From Arabidopsis thaliana (taxonomy: Eukaryota > Streptophyta > Magnoliopsida > Brassicales > Brassicaceae), in assembly GCF_000001735.4 (NCBI RefSeq), contig NC_003074.8, positions 9,238,101 through 9,302,100 of the forward strand: 64,000 bases of DNA, given 5' to 3'. Shown in pieces: positions 49,313 to 60,171 of the stretch. A program made the translations under genes and the position numbers. The notes under the pieces are model-generated. The model had not been told where the DNA came from and did not search any database. It saw only the letters and a list, made by a program, of their open reading frames with translations. Every line of letters begins with the position of its first letter. Within the stretch, counting starts at the first letter, position 1.

Positions 49313-50362
49313 CTAACAGAACCCAAGAGTAGATTTTGGTGAGCAACATTCAACAGTCTTGACAAATCTCTGGTATAGAACCGAACCTCCAAGTCCAAGC
49401 TCCTCTAGTTCTCTCTCTTGGCTAAAGTATCCGTTCACATCAGCTACACAATCAGACGCCAATACCTCGGTTCCAAGATTAGCATGCACCGCTACAGAAA
49501 ATTCTTCCGGTCCAAAACAAACCAGAACCCTATCCACCAACTCCTTAAAGTTCAAAGCCTTTAGATCATAACCAACTGTTTCAAAGCTTGCATAGCTAAA
49601 ACCATCTTCCGGGGTCACATGGATGGTAGAAACCGCATCCCCTTCAATCGAATTCATCGAGTAACCGCACGGTTCAAAGTTAAAATCACAGATTTCAGAG
49701 CCTGGAAGGATGTTTCTGATCCCAGAGCTAATAGTCATCTCAGAAGCTGAAACAGAGTTGGTTTTAAAGAACACCGAAGCTTTTATATTGTCTAGACCAG
49801 TCATACACATCTCCAATGTGTACACGGGTTTATCGCAAACCGCAGATTCTTCAGTAGAAGAAGCAGAGTAAACATGCCATCTCTGAGGGTTATTATCTGA
49901 ACCTCCCATCACAAAAGCTTTGCTTCCTGCATTGAGCTTACCAAAATAGTCATCAAGTAAAGCAACTTCCTCTGAGAAGCTACGGTGAGGGTAAGATTGA
50001 GCTCCCGGAAAAATAAAGCTACCACGAGTGTAGCGAACAGATTTGACAGTGAGGCAAAGTGAATCAGCCAGCCTAAGGATATGCGGGATCGACAAGAGAA
50101 GCTTAGTAGTCCCGCATGTTTTGATGATGATCTTGTAAGGATAAACAAAGAGACTAGATTCAGAGAGCACGTAAGAGTCAACGAAAGAGTTTGTGAGAGA
50201 GGAAACAATTGTGCACTCTGCTGGAGTCAAGATCTCATCTAACTGGGATTTGGTAAGAGAACGAAGACTCTTTCCTTGGGGATCAAGAAAGTCAGTAGTC
50301 TCAAAGAATGAGATTTCGAGCCTTTTCTCAAATCCTTCGAAACCTGTAGCAGAGACCGCCAT
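49313..50362 (-). CDS. SAMDC3: S-adenosylmethionine decarboxylase
   Basis: Intronless main ORF of 349 aa. It makes decarboxylated AdoMet, the aminopropyl donor for spermidine and spermine. The proenzyme cleaves itself in [12 protein letters not shown] between Glu68 and Ser69, the Ser becoming the pyruvoyl cofactor. The catalytic Cys83 lies in [10 protein letters not shown]. The plant PEST-like segment ([21 protein letters not shown]) near residues 243-263 is present. The leader carries a conserved uORF and an overlapping tiny uORF that repress translation when polyamines are high, as known for plant AdoMetDC mRNAs. Matches At3g25570. Confidence 0.96.
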   Translation of the reverse strand: MAVSATGFEGFEKRLEISFFETTDFLDPQGKSLRSLTKSQLDEILTPAECTIVSSLTNSFVDSYVLSESSLFVYPYKIIIKTCGTTKLLLSIPHILRLADSLCLTVKSVRYTRGSFIFPGAQSYPHRSFSEEVALLDDYFGKLNAGSKAFVMGGSDNNPQRWHVYSASSTEESAVCDKPVYTLEMCMTGLDNIKASVFFKTNSVSASEMTISSGIRNILPGSEICDFNFEPCGYSMNSIEGDAVSTIHVTPEDGFSYASFETVGYDLKALNFKELVDRVLVCFGPEEFSVAVHANLGTEVLASDCVADVNGYFSQERELEELGLGGSVLYQRFVKTVECCSPKSTLGFC

Positions 50363-50494
50363 TTTTCAAAAGGCGAAGAGACTATCGAAAAATGAGTTTT
50401 GAAAGAGAACAAAACAAGAAAAAACGAAGATTTATCGCGAACATTGATCAACCACAGTTAGTAAGTGGTTAAGAAGAAAACGTATTGAGGAATA

Positions 50495-50771
50495 TCAGGA
50501 TGGTTTTCCAGTGATCTACATAAGAAAAAACAAACAAACATAAGTTAACAACATGTATAAGAAGACTAGAAGAGAATCAACAACATAGTTTTAAGACAAT
50601 ACTTCAAAAAACAGTAGCTAAACTCACGTTTGAGTAAGCAGCAGATCTGAATTTCTTGATTCCACCGTTTGGTCTAACGTCTTCAATGCTGTAACGAAGA
50701 GGAGCTTCGAAGAAAAGACTGTCCCTACTACTACTATTACTAGACTTCTTTTTACCACCTTTAGTCTCCAT
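50495..50771 (-). CDS. CPuORF11: Conserved uORF of SAMDC (CPuORF11-type)
   Basis: Two exons, 50771-50628 and 50515-50495, encode about 54 aa. They start METKGGKKKSS, contain the conserved core FEAPLRYSIEDVRPNGGIKK and end ITGKPS. The intron lies inside the uORF (donor AAC-gtgagt, acceptor atgtag). The main ORF begins about 130 bases further on. This peptide acts in cis, stalling ribosomes when spermidine or spermine is high. It is the best conserved part of the leader across plants. Confidence 0.92.
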
Positions 50772-50778
50772 TTCTCAT
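50761..50778 (-). CDS. Tiny uORF overlapping the SAMDC small uORF
   Basis: ATG at 50778 opens five codons (MRNGD) and stops at TAA 50763-50761, overlapping the start of the conserved uORF in another frame. Plant AdoMetDC leaders usually carry such a tiny uORF; its use diverts ribosomes from the repressive uORF at low polyamine. Confidence 0.8.
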   Translation of the reverse strand: MRNGD

Positions 50779-52200
50779 TCACCTGTGAAGAACAGAGCAA
50801 TAAAAAGCCAGAACTCTGTTTCAGAGTAAGGCAAAACAATTGTTATTAAAGCAAATCAAAAGGATCTAACTTGCTTATATGGGTAATCAAATTCCGACAA
50901 AAACCCTAATAAAAAATTGAGAATTTACTTGAACAAACCCTAAAAACATAAAAGGCGATTCATTGAAGAAAGATTACTTACAAGTCAAGAAATGGATTCT
51001 TTTAAGTTAACGAACCAAACAATCTGATTAAAACCCTTGAGAGCCCAAAACCTGTAAACAAACGCATAAGTATCGATCGAACACAAGAGAGAATGATCAA
51101 AGAACATTTTCAATACAAGAAATCAAAGAAACAACAATCAGAGATTTACCCTTTATTAGATTGAACACGAAAACAAGAAATGATTATAAAAAAAAAGATG
51201 GAAATTTATCTTTTGAAGTTTGAGTTTCTATGAAAATAAACAGCACAAGGGGTTTTGATTTTTATAGTCAGATGCTAGTGGATTGAAATCATAGAAGAAA
51301 AGCATCTCACTTAATTTGAAACAAAATTGAGTATAAAACAATCTAACATGCATGAGGCGTGATACATTTACAATTCACAAGTTAGATAACGTCAATGTTT
51401 AAATTGCTTGCAACACTGTTGTTGACAGAAAATGAAAATGTGGTTAGAATATATTCAAAAGAACCAACTTTTTTTGTGGATACATCCAAAAAAACCAACT
51501 TTCGGTTTGTTCAAAATTCCACAAATAATTAAAATGCCATTGGCATATATTCCTTGGACAAAAGCTTTTTAAAACATGTATGCACCAGATTAGGACCAAT
51601 GCCATATAGGATACGAAAACACATTAGAGGTTATTATTAATGTAGAAATCTTAAATTAGTACATATGCGGAGTGGTGGAATTATTATGTAATCTCGCATC
51701 ATACGGATAATTCATACTATTAGCAAACAACTTCGATATCTAATATACATATAATAGGTATTCTTAAGAAAAGTAGGAATGTGAAGCAAAGCTCAAAGAA
51801 ATCAACACCATTCGCATATTTTTAGGAAATGAGTTTTAGAAGGAAAAAAATTTGTTCTACAAAATGTACACCATTTTACAGTTTGTTTGATTCAACCTCA
51901 TGAATAAGAAATCTCAAATTAAGCCCAAGATACAAGGAAAACGCCCATTAGTTAAATGAAGCCCAGACCATAACAAAAAAAACACGTGATTAAAAAGCAT
52001 GTATAGAGTCTGGTGCGTGGAAGACAAGAAAAGCAAAAATTCTGTTTAGCAGACAAGACAAGTGTCAAATTATCATTCGAGAATGTGAGCTCCAAGTTTA
52101 GTTAGGGTTTTGTATAAATATTGTACACACTTTCTTTCATTCTTAAAAACTTGTGAGAAAAGTATTGAATCAAGAAAATTGCTTCTTATCCGATCTCTCT
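50779..52200. other. SAMDC leader/promoter and shared intergenic
   Basis: Upstream leader, probably with a further intron (acceptor ttcttcacag on the minus strand just above the tiny uORF), then promoter. From about 52030 to the right it is the promoter of the small gene at 52214. That stretch shares tgagctccaagtttagtta with the promoter of its paralogue near 53415. Confidence 0.5.
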
Positions 52201-52213
52201 TTCTTCTCAGTCA

Positions 52214-52404
52214 TGATGAAACAATATTTGTTCAAGATCGCCGATCTCTTAACTGCTCCTGTAACCATTGGTGTTGCTCTTGCTTCAGTGGCTGTCGTAG
52301 TTGTGGTTCAGCATCGGGAATTTCTCATGGAGATAGCCATGAAGAAGAAGGAGAATAAGGCGGAGAAGAAGAACTTGAAGGAGGAAGAGACGGTGGAGAA
52401 GTAG
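52214..52404 (+). CDS. Tiny membrane-anchor-like protein, paralogue 1
   Basis: About 63 aa from the double ATG (MMKQYLFKIADLLTAP). One hydrophobic segment (VTIGVALASVAVVVVV, about 17-32) is followed by a strongly charged Lys/Glu tail. I do not recognise the family. It is a tandem paralogue of 53586-53828, with alike promoter, start and tail. Its TAG at 52402-52404 interrupts a frame that stays similar to paralogue 2 for another 11 codons (SAANLKEPVE, then TAG), so it appears shortened by a nonsense change. A TATA-like tataaata is at about 52114. The upstream-extended frame from 52153 is less likely, as the paralogue shares only the ATGATGAAACA start. Confidence 0.65.
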
Positions 52405-53585
52405 TCGGCGGCAAACTTGAAGGAACCCGTGGAGTAGAGGAGTTTACTTGTTTGTGTTTTAATGTTTCTTTTGCTTAATCAGTTTGTGCTTTTAATCGTT
52501 TGTTTAACATCGGCAGCTAATGATGTTTAGTTTCTTTTACTTTATTTCCTTCTTTTTTTTTCAAGTTTTATTAGTGTTAAGCATTGAAGAACTGATGACT
52601 AAATCCAGTAGTTTGCTATAAATTTGTTTGGATTACCTCAACCATCATCTTATATTTTAGTTTCTTCCAGAGTATAATTAATAATTATCAGTAGAATATG
52701 AATTTTTGTTTATGGTAACAGTTTTTTTGGCTTTGACATTAAATAATAATCATCTATTTTTTTAGTTATTCTCTATGTTTCATAATATAATTTTTTAATA
52801 AAAGTACGGAATTTTGTTTTTCTACGTTAAAAACAGAATTCAATATTAAACTAAAGATAATTTTGACAATAATAAAATATATACGGCAGAATAGATCGAC
52901 CGTAGTCATAACTCATAAAATCTATATAATTTGATGAACATCTTTCTAAAACATCTATAGTAAAAAAAAAAAAAAAAAAACTCTAAAACATTTGTATATG
53001 AAACTGGTGGAGTGTTGGTATTAAATTGAAGGATTTGGCTACATTGTAACAAAAAAGATCAATTTTAATATTAGAAACAAATATGTCAGTTAGAAAAAAA
53101 GTTAAAACAAATATTAAAATTTATATTGAAGACATTTTTTGAGATAATTGTGAAACCAAGGGTCTAATTGAAAAAGACAACTTGGAGCTTACACTTAAAT
53201 GGTAATTTTACTATTAAATTGAGGAACTATTTTTTTTTTTTACTTTTTATTTTATTATGCTTGGCGAAAAATTACTTGGTTGTCAAACAAAAAAAATACG
53301 TGCTTTACAATTATATTATAATTTAATTAAAATTGAAAAACACCATTTTATTGGATTGATTTTTTTTCTTAAAGTGGTAATTTTTTAAAAGTAAAATTAC
53401 CATTCAAGAAGGTGTAAGCTCCAAGTTAAGTTAGGTTTACTGAGTAACGTCCAAGTTTTAAGACTTCTTATAAAATACATAGTTTCGTTCATTGTTAAAA
53501 ACTCAAGAGCAAATATTGACTCAAGACAAGTTTTTCTTCATTAACTTCTTCTATCGGATCTCTCTTTTTCTCTCTCTCAATCATC
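52405..53585. other. Spacer between tiny paralogues, with inverted repeat
   Basis: AT-rich DNA holding the 3' UTR of paralogue 1, a poly-A tract (about 52963-52980), and an inverted repeat near 53178-53437 just above paralogue 2. No further gene. Confidence 0.5.
53178..53437. repeat. Inverted repeat above paralogue 2
   Basis: The left arm (about 53178-53212, acttggagcttacac then tggtaattttac) is the reverse complement of the right arm (about 53392-53437, gtaaaattacca then gtgtaagctccaagt) with a 3-4 base insertion. The loop is near 180 bases. A further small palindrome, ggtaatttt/aaaattacc, lies at 53376-53401. Confidence 0.85.
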
Positions 53586-53828
53586 ATGATGAAACAGTAT
53601 ATGTCCAAGGTGACCGAGTTCTTTAAGGCTCCTATGACCAACGGTATGGCTCTTGGTACAGCGGCCGTCGCAGTTATGGCAAGCAAGCGAGACCTATTCA
53701 TGGAACAGTTGGCCACAAAGAAGAAGGAGTACTTCAAGGAGGAGAAGTCGGCGACGGGCTTGAAGGAGAACGTGGTGGAGGCCGATAAGAAGGAGTCGGC
53801 GGCGGACGTGAAGGAGAACGCAGTATAG
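53586..53828 (+). CDS. Tiny membrane-anchor-like protein, paralogue 2
   Basis: 80 aa, MMKQYMSKVTEFFKAP then a moderately hydrophobic Ala/Gly-rich segment (MALGTAAVAVM, about 21-31) and a Lys/Glu-rich tail with two VKEN/LKEN repeats (GLKENVVEADKKE, DVKENAV). Unknown family with no catalytic motif. Start chosen because both paralogues share ATGATGAAACA at this point and a C/T-rich leader (gatctctctt) before it. Its longer tail is probably the ancestral form. It could be a small mitochondrial or endomembrane anchored protein; that is a guess. Confidence 0.7.
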   Translation: MMKQYMSKVTEFFKAPMTNGMALGTAAVAVMASKRDLFMEQLATKKKEYFKEEKSATGLKENVVEADKKESAADVKENAV

Positions 53829-54456
53829 AGGAGTAGCGTTAATGAGTTTTAGTTTGGTCTTTTGGTTTTGATGTTTTCTAGCTAGTTTGATCAGTTTGTG
53901 GTTTTTTTTAATCGTTTCTTTTAAGTTTTAACATCGGTAGCTATAATGATGTTTAGAGTCAAAACTTGATAATAATAACTAATACTTTTTCTTTATCTCA
54001 ACCTAATTCTTATATTTAGTTTCTTCCAGAATTATCTACCACTAGAATACTGAAAGTTTTGTTTCTTTTAGATTCTAAACTTAATTGAGACAAACAAAGA
54101 AGTGTTGGAGATTACACAATAAAAGTAAAAGTACGTAAAAAAGATCCTCTGAGGAAGCTTGTTGCTTATTCCGTCGTCTACGCAACTTGGAAGCAGAGCA
54201 ATAACATGCTACACAACTCGCATCACATATAAACCGGTTTGGATTAAACTGACCTTAACCCTTCTTATAAAAGACTCTGTATCAATTAGAGGCTTTACTT
54301 TAAGTCTTCCGTAGCTGAGACACTCTGTCTCACGCAGAGTCTTTTGAACAGATTTTAAAAGCGAAGAGAGATCTACATCTTCTCATCGTCGTCGTCATCA
54401 TCAACAATTCGAATCTGAAATCTGCAATTCACGAGAAGAAGTTTTTTTTTGTAACA
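53829..54456. promoter_or_regulatory. Spacer and promoter of the thioredoxin-like gene
   Basis: 3' flank of paralogue 2, then promoter of the next gene. A TATA-like cttataaaag is at about 54262-54271. The leader contains a small hairpin gagac-actct-gtctc near 54319-54333. Confidence 0.5.
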
Positions 54457-56048
54457 ATGGCGAATCCAATTCAAGAGGTACAATTTTTTGGAATTTCATC
54501 GATTGATGATTTTTTTCTGTATTTGATTTTTTTTTTGTTTTGGTGATGATGAATGAAGATTATTGAGAAACAAGTTCTAACGGTAGCGAAAGCTATGGAG
54601 GATAAGATAGACGACGAGATAGCGTCTCTGGAAAAGCTTGATGAAGATGATTTGGAAGTTTTGAGAGAGAGGAGATTGAAGCAGATGAAGAAAATGGCGG
54701 AGAAGAAGAAACGGTGGATGAGTATTGGACATGGTGAATACTCTGAGATTCATTCTGAGAAAGATTTCTTCTCCGTTGTTAAATCTAGTGAACGCGTCGT
54801 TTGTCACTTCTACCGTGAGAATTGGCCCTGTAAAGTAAGTTTGTGGATTCTTCGTCCATGTGATCTTTGAGTTTCTTTAGAGCTTGTGAGGGATTAGTAA
54901 GTAACAATGCTTGAGTTTTTTGCTGCTGGGCTTCGAAAAGTTTGTCACTTGTTGGTTTGATCCACAAGGTCTTCTTCTCCATAGCTACTAGACATGTTTT
55001 AGCTTAAGATTCAAGTTTATATATGCCTTGTGGATTAATCATTGCCTGATTCTTCCGTGTCATCTCTGAGTTTATTTAGAGCTTGGAAGTGGTGTAGTAA
55101 TAACTAACAATACTCTTGATAAGTTGTAGCAATGCTCTTGATTAGTGGATGTAATATGATGTTGATAAGATATATGAGGCACAGAACCAAAAGTGGTGCT
55201 TCCACTAGACCCGTTTTTAGCCTAAGGTTCAAGTTTATACCTTGTAGATGTTTCTGTATTGTCTGATTCTTCCCTGTGATATTTGAATTTCTTAGAGCTT
55301 TGGAAGTGATATAGGAACAATGCTCTTGTGTGTTTGTCTCTATGAAGATTATCGCTGTCGTGTTTCATCCGAGTGTGCGGGATTTTTTGCTGCTGGGTTT
55401 AGCCTTTCTTCAAAAAGTTATTACTTGTTAGTTTTATTGTTTTGGTCTTGATAAGAGATGTTAGGACAGACATGGTGCTTCTTGTCTATAGCCACTAGAC
55501 CTATTTTAGCATAAGGTTAACGAAATTCTCTCTACATACCTTGTGGATTTGTTTACATTGCCTGATCTTTCCTGTGATCGCTGTCATGTTTCTTTGGAAT
55601 GATTGATGTTTATAAATGGAAAAATCTTTGTGCAGGTGATGGATAAACACATGAGCATATTGGCAAAGCAACACATTGAGACACGTTTCGTGAAGATCCA
55701 AGCTGAGAAAAGTCCATTCTTGGCTGAGAGGCTTAAGATTGTTGTTCTTCCCACTCTTGCCCTCATTAAGAACACTAAAGTCGATGATTATGTGGTATAT
55801 AATAATAATGCTTAATCTAATCTCTTAGAATATGATTTATATGGATGATACAATGTTGTTGTTGTTGATAGGTTGGGTTCAATGAACTGGGAGGGAAAGA
55901 TGATTTTAGCACAGAAGATCTTGAAGAGAGAATAGCCAGAGCGCAAGTGATCCATTACGAGGGAGAATCATCTCTTAAACAAAAGTCTACAACACAAGTC
56001 AGAAGGAACGTGAGGCAGAGTGCTCGTTCAGATTCTGACTCCGAATAA
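54457..56048 (+). CDS. TXNDC9/PhLP3-like thioredoxin-fold protein
   Basis: Four exons, 54457-54477, 54559-54834, 55636-55794 and 55872-56048, sum 633 nt, 210 aa. The N-terminal half is charged coiled coil (KLDEDDLEVLRERRLKQMKK), then a thioredoxin fold: VVCHFYRENWPCK, HIETRFVKIQAEKSPFLAERL, and the cis-Pro region VLPTLALIKN. The usual CGPC pair is replaced by WPCK, a single Cys (Cys98), so classical disulfide exchange is unlikely. Homologues in fungi and animals help CCT fold tubulin and actin. The tail is basic then Ser/Asp-rich (SARSDSDSE). Matches the thioredoxin-superfamily locus At3g25580. Intron 2 is long (about 800 bases). Confidence 0.93.
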
Positions 56049-57052
56049 ATCCCTTTTCTTATCAAAGGTTTGTTCGTTTGTATCCTCTTGTTAGTTGTAA
56101 TACTTGCAATTCATCGTTTTGATGATCAAAATCAATGTTGATCGTTAGATTGATGAACATGCAATATCTAGAATACTACATTGATGTTTTATATGTTACC
56201 TAGTGAGAGTGTTGGAATGACCAAAGTCTTTTTGAGTTTGTTCTTTAACTTTTGAAAACCTTCTGTCTCATACCATGTCTTCTCGATTCCTCCTTAAGTC
56301 TGAAACCTAGACAAGTCAACAATCGAACAACACTTTCCCTAATTTTTTTAATTTATTAGTAATTGATAGTGGAGTACATGAAATGTTTTATTTAAAGGAC
56401 GAATCACGTTACCTAAACTCTCATAGAATAAAGTCATTAATGGTTGCATTAGATCTCTTAAACTTGGGAAAACAATTATATAGGACACGTGATCATTTTA
56501 CTCAACTTGGTTAAACAACAATACTATTAAACTAATACCCCAACAACAAATTTTAATTAATATTTCTTATCGATGCAAGCTACTTCTACTACTACTACTA
56601 AATTATTCGACAAGAATCCAAATTAATGATGGCGAAACTTCTTGGTTTCATCGATATTTAACATATATCCCGATTTCGATCAAATTGCAATAATGTCACA
56701 AATCCATACGAATTCCACATACTAATAATAAAACTAAAATACAAGTCATGGATGGGTCATGGTCATGTATACAATACTAGAAAAAGTATAACTTGTGGAC
56801 ATCATAAAAGATAGCAACTTTGATTTTGTCTACAAATATAAAATGTAGATGCCATATTCCTTGAATAAAAAATGAGGCCAAAAACATAAAATAAACAGAA
56901 GAAAAAGAAGAATATGATTCTTTTAGAAAAGTTAAACTATAGTAGAACAGTCTGTCTCTCTTTGTTTGTTGTATTTATATATAGTAATAAAAAGATTTGA
57001 ATAGGCAATATTAGTTTTATATTATAATAATCACTTTCAAAGTAAATTACTA

Positions 57053-57135
57053 ATTATTTCGTTTTTTTTAACTATTTGTTTTGTAAATTACTAATTAATT
57101 TGTTTTTTTTTAACTATTTGTTTTGTAAAACACAA
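57053..57135. repeat. Tandem duplication of about 40 bp
   Basis: taaattactaatta then a T run, taactatttgttttg, occurs twice in succession. Confidence 0.85.
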
Positions 57136-57305
57136 AATTTGATTTTTTTTGTATTTTACACTGAAAAATGGGAAACAATAAAATAGAAGATCGTTACAGA
57201 TACGCAAAGCACTCCATTCCACTCTCGTCCCGCTTCGCCTCTTTTAGGGCGCAACCAAGAGACAGAGAAGAAGAGAGAGACTCGTAAGCAACAATAACCA
57301 ATAGC

Positions 57306-57330
57306 TCTCTCTCTCTCTCTCTCTCTCTCC
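57306..57330 (+). repeat. (CT)n tract in AAPT2 5' UTR
   Basis: Uninterrupted CT dinucleotides close to the inferred transcript start; such tracts are common in Arabidopsis leaders. Confidence 0.85.
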
Positions 57331-57755
57331 TCTGCTGATTCTTCGCTGACTCTTGCCTCCTCGACGTCGTCTTCGGCTTTGTAGCATCTCGCCGAAGCGT
57401 CGTAAGTTCTCTTCTTCTCTAACCTCTTTGCCCTTGAGAATCTTAGATCGAATCTGCTCCTCCTTTACTGGAATCTAACATCTTTAAAAAGTCGAGTTTC
57501 GTTATACTCCTCCAATCGCTTCTCCAAGTTCGTGTATGTTGTTGAATTTGAAGGAATTTTTTTTTTTTGTAAAAAATAAAAGTCTTGTCTTTTTCAGATG
57601 GGTCATGTCGATTTCGTGTTTATTGCTTTAGGGTATTTGAAAAGTCGTCGTCTTTGAACAAAAGATTGAACCTTTAATGACATTCTTGGTCTGTTTGTTG
57701 TTTTTGATCTTTGAACAGGTTGATTTGAGAGAGACCCAATTTGGATTGTTAGAAA

Positions 57756-60171
57756 ATGGGTTACATAGGAGCTCATGGTGTAGCTGCTCTTAAGAAACAC
57801 AAATACAGTGGTGTTGATCACTCTTATCTTGCCAAATATGTTCTCCAACCTTTTTGGAACCGTTTTGTCAAAATCTTCCCTCTATGGATGCCGTAAGTAT
57901 CTTAAAGATCTCCTAGTTTCTTGGTTTGATGAAAGATTGGACTAACGTTTTCGTTTTTTCTTTCCATGTGGGCTCTTTGTGATCCACGTACAGCCCCAAC
58001 ATGGTATAAGTGATTTCTGTTTCACAGTTAAACTCGAATGTTGTATAGCAAAGGCGATAATACTTAGAATGGTTTGTGTGTTTTGTTTTGTAGATAACAC
58101 TTATGGGGTTCATGTTTCTTCTCACATCTGCTCTCTTAGGCTATGTGAGTTTGGTTTGATTTTCACAAATTCTTTATTCTCTTGAAGCTTCTAGTTGCTT
58201 TGCTCATATAGATTTCTTCAACCTGTTTTTAGATATACTCACCTAAGTTGGATTCTCCACCTCCTCGATGGGTCCACTTTGCACACGGCTTACTTCTGTT
58301 TTTATATCAGGTCTGCTTCTTTTTTCTATATCAACCTAATTTCATCTGCTTGTTAAGGGTCATGTAATCTGTCTTCCTGACATAGTTGGTGCATTGTCGA
58401 GTGAATTCTAGACATTTGATGCGGTTGATGGGAAGCAAGCACGAAGAACAAATTCATCTAGCCCACTAGGAGAGCTTTTTGACCATGGTTGCGATGCACT
58501 TGGCTGTGCGTTAGAAACAATGGCATATGGGAGTACTGCTATGTGTGGAAGAGATACTTTCTGGTTTTGGGTTATTTCTGCTGTTCCATTTTTTGGAGCA
58601 ACATGGGAACAGTAAGCGTTTTTATACTTTGTTTAACTCTGTTTCATCGATACAAAATTCTAATACTTTGCTTTCATGCTCTTCTTTTGTGTTTAGCTAT
58701 TTTACCAATACGCTTACTCTTCCGGTAGTCAATGGTCCTACAGAAGGTCTTGCACTTATATACTGTGGCCATTTCTTCACAGCCATTGTTGGTAAGCTTC
58801 AACAATCTAAGAATATCTCTATCACCAACAATTCTTTTTCAATCTTCTATACTTTTTTTCTTACTCTCAAGGTGCGGAGTGGTGGGCTCAGCCGTTTGGG
58901 AAGTCGATTCCTTTGTTTAGTTGGGTTCCGTTTTTGAACGGTAAAGTTCCACAAACCTTTCGTGCTTTTTGTTGGTTTCTCCTAGTTTTTCTCCAGAGAA
59001 GTTTATTTTATGCCATTCGAACTTTTCTCGGTTCTTTTCAGAGATGCAAATGTCCAGAATAATACTATTCTCCATGATTTTCTTTGCTGTTATACCAACC
59101 CTTGCAATCAAGTGAGTTTTCCACACTTCATCGGTCTTATCGGTCTCTTCTCGAGCTGAGAAAAATTGCTAACTTTTTCTATGCCTTGCTCTGCTTATAC
59201 GCACACTGCTTCATTCTACAGCACGTCTAATGTTTACAAAGTTGTACATTCAAGAAATGGAAGCATGCTTCTAGCATTAGCTATGGTATAGTCTCCTGCA
59301 ACCAAATTTTGATTTCGTTACTTATATTTCAATTTTGTTCTTAACGTCCATATGTAATGCCAATATTTTTTTCTGTATTCAGCTATATCCCTTAGTCACG
59401 TTAATTGCAGGAGTTCTGATTTGGTAAGTCTTTTTCTATTTTGTTCTATGACTTACTCTCGTTTACACATTGGGACTTATCGATATTCTTGTCTTAAACA
59501 GGGATTACTTGTCTCCAATTGATCTCATAAGAAACTACCCTCACTTAGTTGTGTTGGGAACTGGTCTTGCATTTGGATTCCTTGTGGTAAGTAATTTGGT
59601 TTCAAAATCTGTATTCATCATTAAACTGAATCATTTAGTGACGGGGTTATGATTGCAGGGAAGAATGATTCTAGCTCACTTATGTGACGAACCAAAAGGA
59701 TTGAAAACAAACATGTGTATGGTAAAAGTCCAATAACTTTCTTCTTGCTCGATCAAAATGTTTTCTTCGTTGTCCTCACTAACTTTCTCTCTTGCACAGT
59801 CACTGCTTTACCTTCCATTTGCACTAGCAAATGCTCTAACCGCTAGACTCAACGACGGGTATGTTTCTTTTCTTTCGCTTTTTCGTCTTCGTCAGATTCA
59901 TATCAGAATTGATTTGAATCATCTTCTCAGGGTTCCTCTTGTGGATGAGTTTTGGGTTCTTCTTGGATATTGTATATTCACATTGTCACTATATGCGCAT
60001 TTTGCAACTTCAGTCATTCATGAGATCACAACTGCACTTGGAATCTACTGCTTCAGGTTAGAATTAAGATTAAGATACTCTTTCTTCTTACCATTTTATT
60101 GTTTTAAGTTTACAAAATTTGACAAGATTAATCTGTTTTTTTTCATCAGGATTACTCGGAAAGAAGCTTGA
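57756..60171 (+). CDS. AAPT2: Aminoalcoholphosphotransferase AAPT2
   Basis: Fifteen coding exons: 57756-57892, 57994-58003, 58094-58144, 58233-58310, 58412-58611, 58697-58791, 58872-58940, 59042-59111, 59222-59285, 59383-59423, 59502-59586, 59659-59721, 59800-59858, 59931-60056 and 60150-60171, sum 1170 nt, 389 aa. ER membrane enzyme that transfers phosphocholine or phosphoethanolamine from CDP-alcohols to diacylglycerol, the last step of the Kennedy pathway. The CDP-alcohol phosphatidyltransferase motif is complete: D98-G99-x2-A-R-x8-G112-x3-D116-x3-D120. About eight to ten hydrophobic helices. Exon 2 is only 10 nt (CCCCAACATG) yet is needed to keep phase and to make MPPNM. Ends RITRKEA. Corresponds to At3g25585. 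Confidence 0.96.

Larger units (their letters stand above)
56049..57755. promoter_or_regulatory. Intergenic and AAPT2 promoter/leader
   Basis: 56049-57200 is AT-rich with a tandem duplication at 57053-57135. The AAPT2 leader starts near 57240 and contains a (CT)n run at 57306-57330 and an intron at 57402-57718 before the ATG. Confidence 0.6.

Noticed and set aside
49359..50402. Plus-strand frames over SAMDC
   Set aside because: Antisense shadows of a strongly supported single-exon gene.
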